21,651 nucleotides of DNA from Planctomycetaceae bacterium. GTDB taxonomy: Bacteria > Planctomycetota > UBA1135 > GCA-002686595. Below, piece after piece: positions 17,162-21,651 of this stretch. The stretch is from contig JABWBL010000004.1 of NCBI GenBank assembly GCA_013360535.1, positions 1 to 21,651 on the forward strand, given 5' to 3'. The stretch's first letter is position 1. Each line of letters opens with the position of its first letter. The translations under genes and the position numbers were made by a program. Under the pieces are notes generated by a model, which worked only from the letters and a program-made list of their open reading frames with translations, did not search any database and was not told the origin of the DNA.

Positions 17162-18370
17162 TCACCACGGGTCGCTGAGCGCGCCCGCGATCTGCTCGAG
17201 CCGCGCCTTCAGCGTCGCATCCGGCTCCACGCCCGCCTTCGCCATCGCGAGGCACGTCGCCACGAGATCATCGGCCCGCGGTCGCGAGTTGGGATTGAAC
17301 GTCCCCTCCTCGAGCGCCCTTGCGAACACGCGGCGTGCCTCGTCGAGGTCGCCCATCGCGGCATAGACCTCCGCCACCGGGCGCAGCGCTCCGGCACGGT
17401 AGATGTCGACGATCGTCGATCGATCCTGCGTGTACTGCGCGTGCACCGCGTCGAGCTCGCGGCGTGCTTCCTGTCGTTCACCCGCTCGATAGCGCAGCAG
17501 CGCCACCTGGGCCCCGAGCGGCGCGCGATCTTCCGGCAACCACTGGGCGCCTTCGACGAGCCCGCGGATCTCCGCGACGAGCTCGAGCGCCTCCGCACCG
17601 CGATCCAGGCGCGTTTTCGCGAGCTTTTCGAGCAGTTCGATGCGCACGCGCAGCGGCAGCAGCGTCCAGCCCTCGCGGATGGTCCGCTCGGCGCGCTCGC
17701 GACGCTCGCTGTCGTCCCAGCAACGCTCGTACAGCTCCGCGCACGCCGTCAGGGCGTTGCGCACGTTCTCGAAACCGCCAGTTCCGACGGCCTTGTCGAT
17801 CGCCGCGAAGCGCGCATCCGCGTCTTCCGGGCTCGACTTCGCGGCCACTGCGCTCTGCACGGCACCGGCCTCGCTCTCTCCGATGCCCGGCGCGAGCCGC
17901 GCGGCATCGTCCTTGTCGCCGATCCACACGTAGGTGGCCACGAGCCTCGCCCTCACGCGCTCGTCCTGCCATTCCTGCGCCGTTTCGCCGCTGTTTTTCG
18001 CGATGAGCGCTTCCGTAGCCATCGCGACGCGTCGCGCTTCTCCGGCGCGCCCGCCGCGTGCGTGGTGCAGCGCGAGGCTCGACAGCGCCGCCGCGCTCCT
18101 CCAGTTGACGATCTCGAACGCGAGCTTCTCCGCCTTCGCCTCGAGCCCGAGCGCGAGGCACGCCTCGACCACGCTCTCCTGCGCCCGCGAGCGGTTCTTC
18201 ACGTGCGGCACGAGCGGCATCGCCGTGGCCGCCCGCCACGCGCGGTCGACCAGCTCCTCACGCCACGGTGCACTCTGGCTTTCCGACGGCACGTGCGCCG
18301 CAGCTTGCGCCGCGTTCACCGGACCCGTGCCCAACACGCCGACCACGATCAGACTCGCGAGGCTCAACAT
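17162..18370 (-). CDS. Secreted alpha-helical repeat (TPR-like) protein, function unknown
   Basis: A 402-residue protein. The ATG at 18370 has a strong Shine-Dalgarno (AGGAAGG, 8-base spacing) and opens a signal peptide (MLSLASLIVVGVLGTGPVNA). An in-frame GTG at 18415 is rejected because it would fall inside the hairpin at 18404-18439. The mature part is helical, with several TPR-like pairs; the clearest is near the C terminus (LRPVAEVYAAMGDLDEARRV). No catalytic motif is visible. It lies between the beta-helix gene and the receptor operon on the same strand, about 220 bp before the receptor start. It may be a periplasmic adaptor serving either neighbour, but that is inference from position only. 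Confidence 0.87.
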   Translation of the reverse strand: MLSLASLIVVGVLGTGPVNAAQAAAHVPSESQSAPWREELVDRAWRAATAMPLVPHVKNRSRAQESVVEACLALGLEAKAEKLAFEIVNWRSAAALSSLALHHARGGRAGEARRVAMATEALIAKNSGETAQEWQDERVRARLVATYVWIGDKDDAARLAPGIGESEAGAVQSAVAAKSSPEDADARFAAIDKAVGTGGFENVRNALTACAELYERCWDDSERRERAERTIREGWTLLPLRVRIELLEKLAKTRLDRGAEALELVAEIRGLVEGAQWLPEDRAPLGAQVALLRYRAGERQEARRELDAVHAQYTQDRSTIVDIYRAGALRPVAEVYAAMGDLDEARRVFARALEEGTFNPNSRPRADDLVATCLAMAKAGVEPDATLKARLEQIAGALSDPW

Positions 18371-18378
18371 CGCTCTTG

Positions 18379-18385
18379 CCTTCCT
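18379..18385 (-). promoter_or_regulatory. Ribosome binding site that fixes the start at 18370
   Basis: AGGAAGG on the minus strand, 8 bases before the ATG at 18370-18368. It is among the best-spaced Shine-Dalgarno sites in the window. It decides between this ATG and the GTG at 18415 for the secreted helical-repeat protein. Confidence 0.75.
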
Positions 18386-18403
18386 GCTTGCGTTGGAACG
18401 AGC

Positions 18404-18439
18404 GACGCTCCGCACGCGATTTCGCGCGTGCGGAGCGTC
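18404..18439 (-). terminator. Perfect 15-bp-stem hairpin after the beta-helix gene
   Basis: GACGCTCCGCACGCG (18404-18418) is exactly complementary to CGCGTGCGGAGCGTC (18425-18439) around a six-base loop. It lies 24 bp past the stop of the beta-helix gene and before the Shine-Dalgarno of the next gene on the same strand. Neither flank has a U-run, so it may act as an attenuator, a 3'-end stabiliser or a U-less terminator. Confidence 0.6.
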
Positions 18440-18463
18440 CGTGGTGTCAGTCAGCGTTGCGGA

Positions 18464-20416
18464 TCACGGAGCGAGCGTGAACTGGAGCGCGTTGGAGAGG
18501 TTCGTCGACTTCGAGGCCGGCGGGTCGCGGAACCAGCCCTGGGCCTGGAAGACCTGACCGGCGAAACGCGGCTGGCCGAGCGCACCGGGCGCGGCCGCCA
18601 TGTATGCGTTCCAGTCGACCGAGAGCTGGCCGTTGCAGGAGTTGACCGTGCCGCCCGAGTTCTGCGCGGGGATGCGCTGCGTCGGGGACTTCACGCACAG
18701 GAAGCTCGTGCCCGTGCCCCACGGCGCGGCGGACTGGCCGGTGATCGAGTAGAAGATCAGGCCCTGCTTGACGCCCTCGACGTTGCCGACCTGGATCGTG
18801 TAGCCCGAGGTCGCGCTCGCGCTCGGCGTGCCGATCGCGTTCATCGTCGGCTTGCAGCCGTTCGTCGTGACGCCGGCGGTGCAGTAGCTCGTCGTGCCCT
18901 GCACCGGCGTGAAGCCGAAGGCGGACGAGGCCGTCCAGCCGTCGAGCCAGTTCTCACCCGGCGCGAACGCACCGCGGTAGGAGGCCGGCGTGAAGAAGCC
19001 GTCGTTCGGCGCGCTGCCGACGCTGGTGAGCGCGGCGTTGGCCGGGCGCGGGTCGAGGAAGGTGACCGGCAGCATCGTGAGCGAGCCGAGCACCACCGCG
19101 GAGCCGCGCGTGAGCGTCGTCACCGGCGAGTCGACGTCGGCGAAGCCCGGCGTCAGCACGTTGTTGTTGCCGGCGTTGAACACACCGCGCGAGGTCGCTT
19201 CCGTGTAGGCCGAGCCGTTCAGGTTGCGGAAGAACACGCTGTCGCTGATCTCGGCGAGCTTGCCCGAGGTCTGGACGGGGTAGAACGCGGCCGGGTTCGC
19301 GGGCGCGTTGACCGTCGAGAAGACGTTGTAGTCGGTGAGCCACGTGTTGGCCCAGCTCAGCGTGCCGTTGTTGCCGTAGCCGGCGCCACCGTCACCGTCG
19401 ACGTTGTCGAAGGCGACCAGACGCTCGCCGAGGTCCATCATCACGCTGTTGCGCACCTGCAGGCGCGCGTTGTCGCGCCACGCCGTCGCGTGGTCGCCCG
19501 ACACGGGCTGGCCGATCAGCGTCACGTTGTAGATCGTGCCGGTCGTGACGGGCTGCCAGTCGGACTGCTCCGCACCGTCGACCTCGATCAGGTTGTCGCC
19601 GACGCCCGAGCCCTGGGAGGCGTTCAGGCTGTAGCCCTGCACGATCAGGCCGAACTGCGCCTTGCCGCGCCAGCCCTGGTCGATGTCGAGGCTGTCGTCG
19701 CCGACGTTCCAGATGCTGAAGTGCTTCAGGTTGACCGTGCCACCCCAGATCTCGATGCCGTCGTCGACGTTGTTCATGATCTCGACGTGGTCGATCTCGG
19801 TGTTGCGACCGATGCCGCCGAGCGAGAGGCCGTTGAGCTCGTTGTTGAGACCGACGACCTTGCCGCCGTAACGCAGCGACAGGTAGTGGATCGAGCCCGA
19901 GTCGTCGTCGTCGTTGCCGCCGCCGTAGAGCACCTTGGTGTCACCGGGGAAGGCCGCGACGAGGCCTTCCATCGCCGCGAAGTTGGCCGCGTTCGGCGTC
20001 GGCACGTTGCCGATCGTGCCGTTCTCGGAGACGTAACCGGCGCCCATGATCGTCAGGTTGCCCCACTCGTTCGCGGCAGCGCGCCACGTTCCGGTCTGCG
20101 GGTTGCCGTTCGTCCACGTCGCGACATCGGCCTTCGAGGTCATGATGACCGGGTTCGCCGAGGTGCCGTTGACGAAGATCTGGGCGCCGCGCGCGACCGC
20201 GAGGCTGCCGCCGAGACCGGTGTCGCTCGCGATGACCGTGCCCGCTTCGATGGTGAGCGTGGCGCCGGGCAGCACGTAGATCTGGCCCTGGAGGTTGTAG
20301 GTGTTGTTGGCGGTCCAGGTCGTCGACGTGGAGATGTTCGTCGTGACGAGCACCTCCGCGGCCTGGGCGGCGCCCGTCAGCAGGACGGAGGCCGCGAGGA
20401 TGACTGCGGTACGCAT
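18464..20416 (-). CDS. Secreted right-handed beta-helix protein with C-terminal four-Cys module
   Basis: A 650-residue exported protein. The ATG at 20416 has AAGGA as Shine-Dalgarno and a clean signal peptide (MRTAVILAASVLLTGAAQA, cleavage about 19-20). Residues about 25-480 have repeating short beta-rungs typical of pectin-lyase-like parallel helices. Examples are IYVLPGATLTIEAGTVI, LSLGGIGRNTEIDHVEIMNN and VDDGIEIWGGTVNLKHF, with an acidic GGGNDDDDSG loop. Residues 511-650 are the same module as in the two proteases, with all four cysteines kept and ending AQGWFRDP...FTLAP. No clear catalytic residues for a polysaccharide lyase can be assigned, so it may bind rather than cut. It may be a surface protein that binds a polymer or partner; the substrate is unknown. 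It stands alone, with a hairpin after it. Confidence 0.9.
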   Translation of the reverse strand: MRTAVILAASVLLTGAAQAAEVLVTTNISTSTTWTANNTYNLQGQIYVLPGATLTIEAGTVIASDTGLGGSLAVARGAQIFVNGTSANPVIMTSKADVATWTNGNPQTGTWRAAANEWGNLTIMGAGYVSENGTIGNVPTPNAANFAAMEGLVAAFPGDTKVLYGGGNDDDDSGSIHYLSLRYGGKVVGLNNELNGLSLGGIGRNTEIDHVEIMNNVDDGIEIWGGTVNLKHFSIWNVGDDSLDIDQGWRGKAQFGLIVQGYSLNASQGSGVGDNLIEVDGAEQSDWQPVTTGTIYNVTLIGQPVSGDHATAWRDNARLQVRNSVMMDLGERLVAFDNVDGDGGAGYGNNGTLSWANTWLTDYNVFSTVNAPANPAAFYPVQTSGKLAEISDSVFFRNLNGSAYTEATSRGVFNAGNNNVLTPGFADVDSPVTTLTRGSAVVLGSLTMLPVTFLDPRPANAALTSVGSAPNDGFFTPASYRGAFAPGENWLDGWTASSAFGFTPVQGTTSYCTAGVTTNGCKPTMNAIGTPSASATSGYTIQVGNVEGVKQGLIFYSITGQSAAPWGTGTSFLCVKSPTQRIPAQNSGGTVNSCNGQLSVDWNAYMAAAPGALGQPRFAGQVFQAQGWFRDPPASKSTNLSNALQFTLAP

Positions 20417-20495
20417 GGTTGAGATCCTTGGTGTTGCAGGGGTTCGGACGGGGAGCGCGCGGGACTGCGGAGTGCCCGCGGCCTGTTAGGAGTTC

Positions 20496-20558
20496 GCACT
20501 TGACGCGGCAGAAGGTAGGCGAGCGCGCCGCGTGGCCCGTGAAGGCCGGGTCAAGTGC
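20496..20558. promoter_or_regulatory. Long interrupted inverted repeat in the divergent intergenic region
   Basis: GCACTTGACGCGGC (20496-20509) pairs with GCCGGGTCAAGTGC (20545-20558): 13 of 14 positions match, with one G-G mismatch, around a 35-base centre. It sits between the start of the beta-helix gene (20416, leftward) and the isomerase gene (20673, rightward). It could be a pair of operator half-sites controlling both directions or an RNA hairpin. The rest of 20417-20672 has no ORF with a credible start and no recognisable promoter boxes. Confidence 0.4.
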
Positions 20559-20672
20559 TGTCCAAGCTTCGCGCCGACTCGCTCGCACGACACAACTCGC
20601 GACAGGCCAACGGTTTGGGAGCGCTCGACGCTTGCGCCGCGGGCCGTCGATCGCTTTTCTGGTGCGCACTCC

Positions 20673-21512
20673 ATGCTGCTCACCCATCGACTCGGTGTCT
20701 GCTCGTGGTCTCTGCAACCGACGGGACCCGCAGACCTTGCCTCCAAGCTCTCGCGCCTCGGCGTCGACTGCTGCCAGCTCCACCTCGATCCGCTGCGCGA
20801 GGGCCGCTGGGACCTTGCGGAGACCCGCGACGCGCTGCGCTCGGCCGGTGTCGCGATCCGCAGCGGCATGATGTCGACGCACGGCGAGGACTACTCGACG
20901 CTCGACACGATCCGCGCCACCGGCGGCCTGCGCCCGACGGCGCACTGGGCGACCAACCTCGCGATCGCCAAGGGCGATGCCGAGATCGCGCGTTCGCTCG
21001 GCCTCTCGCTCGTCAGCTTCCACGCCGGCTTCCTGCCGCACGACCGCACGGATCCCGAGCGCGCCGTGCTGCTCGAGCGCCTGCGGCAGGTGGTCGACGT
21101 GTTCGCCGACCACGGCGTCGTGATCGCGTTCGAGACCGGCCAGGAAACGGCGGAGACGCTGGTGCACGCGCTGGCCGAGCTCGATCGCCCCTCCGCAGGC
21201 GTCAACTTCGATCCGGCGAACATGCTGCTCTATGGCATGGGCGACCCGGTCGACTCGCTGCGGCGGCTGGCGAGCCGCGTGCGGCAGGTGCACGTCAAGG
21301 ACGCGACGCGCACGAAGGTTCCGGGCACGTGGGGCGAGGAAGTGCCCGTCGGCACGGGCGAGGTCGAGTGGCCCGCGTTCTTCGGCGTGATCGCCGAGAA
21401 GCGCCTCACGGTCGACCTGATGATCGAGCGCGAGGCGGGCGAGCGGCGCATCGAGGACATCGCGACGGCCAAGGCGCTCGTCGCGCGGCACGTGCAGGTC
21501 GGAGCGAAGTGA
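20673..21512 (+). CDS. Sugar-phosphate isomerase/epimerase-like TIM-barrel protein
   Basis: A 279-residue protein of the xylose-isomerase-like TIM-barrel superfamily (AP_endonuc_2 type). Expected metal ligands are in place: Glu154 (IAFETGQE), Asp180 (NFDPANML), His207 (QVHVKDA) and Glu252 (IERE). The start opens with HRLGVCSWSL, the usual first strand of the fold, and gives the usual length of about 280 residues, so ATG 20673 is preferred although no Shine-Dalgarno is clear. The frame is open back to 20532, but that extension does not resemble the family. It overlaps a Gfo/Idh/MocA oxidoreductase gene by one base. Such pairs commonly act in breakdown or epimerisation of sugars, inositol or sugar acids. 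The exact substrate cannot be given. It is predicted to be cytoplasmic, having no signal peptide. Confidence 0.9.
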   Translation: MLLTHRLGVCSWSLQPTGPADLASKLSRLGVDCCQLHLDPLREGRWDLAETRDALRSAGVAIRSGMMSTHGEDYSTLDTIRATGGLRPTAHWATNLAIAKGDAEIARSLGLSLVSFHAGFLPHDRTDPERAVLLERLRQVVDVFADHGVVIAFETGQETAETLVHALAELDRPSAGVNFDPANMLLYGMGDPVDSLRRLASRVRQVHVKDATRTKVPGTWGEEVPVGTGEVEWPAFFGVIAEKRLTVDLMIEREAGERRIEDIATAKALVARHVQVGAK

Positions 21513-21651
21513 TGGCGACGCGCAAGATCGGTGTCGGCGTGATCGGGCTGGGTTTCATGGGTCGCACGCACCTCGCGGCCTTCGCGGCGGCGGACGCCGC
21601 GGGCTTCGGCAACCGGCTGGTCGCCGTGTGCGACTCCGATCCCGCGCGCCG
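21512..21651 (+). CDS. Gfo/Idh/MocA-family oxidoreductase, 3' partial
   Basis: The ATG at 21512 shares its first base with the stop of the isomerase gene (TGATG); GGAG at 21501-21504 is a good Shine-Dalgarno. The 46 visible residues form the start of a Rossmann fold: KIGVGVIGLGFMGRTHLAAF, where GLGFMG is the NAD(P) motif, then the second strand LVAVCDSDP with an acidic residue at its end, favouring NAD. Members oxidise or reduce sugars, inositols and related compounds. The rest lies beyond the window, so the substrate is unknown. It is very likely co-translated with the isomerase. Confidence 0.88.
   Translation, partial: MATRKIGVGVIGLGFMGRTHLAAFAAADAAGFGNRLVAVCDSDPAR

Noticed and set aside
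18371-18415. Upstream GTG start (18415) for the secreted helical-repeat protein.
   Set aside because: It would begin inside the perfect hairpin at 18404-18439 and lacks a Shine-Dalgarno. The ATG at 18370 has AGGAAGG and a clean signal peptide.
18467-18886. The C-terminal module read as a T9SS C-terminal sorting domain.
   Set aside because: It has four conserved cysteines and ends in FT.(Q/A)P, without the usual Lys-rich T9SS type A ending. No T9SS genes are in the window.
20532-20672. N-terminal extension of the isomerase-like protein to 20532.
   Set aside because: The extension is unlike the family, includes half of the inverted repeat, and the first barrel strand begins right after Met 20673.
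1-21651. CRISPR arrays, tRNA or rRNA genes, insertion sequences and phage genes.
   Set aside because: No regularly spaced repeats, no cloverleaf or rRNA-like stretches, and no transposase or integrase motifs were seen on either strand.

Overview
The window is a GC-rich chromosomal segment from a Gram-negative bacterium: it carries a complete TonB/ExbB/ExbD system, an outer-membrane receptor, lipoproteins and many secreted proteins. Three proteins end in a cysteine-containing tail finishing in an AQ(A/G)WFRDP...FT..P pattern. From memory I associate such tails with marine Planctomycetota of the Poly30/Pla133 type. That assignment is inference and was not tested. All 15 genes in the window were placed by reading frame, motifs and junction spacing.

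Region 1 (1-4489, + strand) holds two tandem paralogous subtilisin-family (S8, KP-43-like) secreted proteases. The first is cut by the left window edge. Both have Asp/His/Ser triads, a beta-sandwich after the catalytic domain and the shared C-terminal module. Region 2 (4490-8349, + strand) has a structured leader and then a ten-heme OmcA/MtrC-type lipoprotein cytochrome. The cytochrome overlaps by 4 bp a small membrane-anchored protein of unknown function. This pair suggests extracellular electron transfer.

Region 3 (8365-16940, - strand) is a tight seven-gene operon read right to left: TonB-dependent receptor with a carboxypeptidase-like N-terminal domain, DUF3450 protein, long TtpC-like ExbB homologue with a periplasmic coiled coil, short ExbB, ExbD, TonB, and a TPR lipoprotein. 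This gene order matches the TonB2/TtpC type of energised transport system known from Vibrio and other marine Gram-negatives. Here the client receptor stands at the head of the operon.

Region 4 (17162-20416, - strand) holds a secreted alpha-helical repeat protein and a secreted parallel beta-helix protein that carries the same C-terminal module as the proteases. A perfect 15-bp-stem hairpin lies between them. Region 5 (20417-21651) is a divergent intergenic region with a long interrupted inverted repeat. It is followed on the + strand by a sugar-phosphate isomerase/epimerase-like TIM barrel and the start of a Gfo/Idh/MocA oxidoreductase, overlapping by one base.

Taken together the segment is largely cell-surface biology: proteolysis, surface electron transfer, energised outer-membrane uptake and surface display. 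The most distinctive feature is the shared four-cysteine C-terminal module on unrelated exported proteins, which may be a sorting or anchoring signal. No RNA genes, CRISPR arrays, insertion sequences or phage genes were seen. No gene-free stretch exceeds 300 bp.
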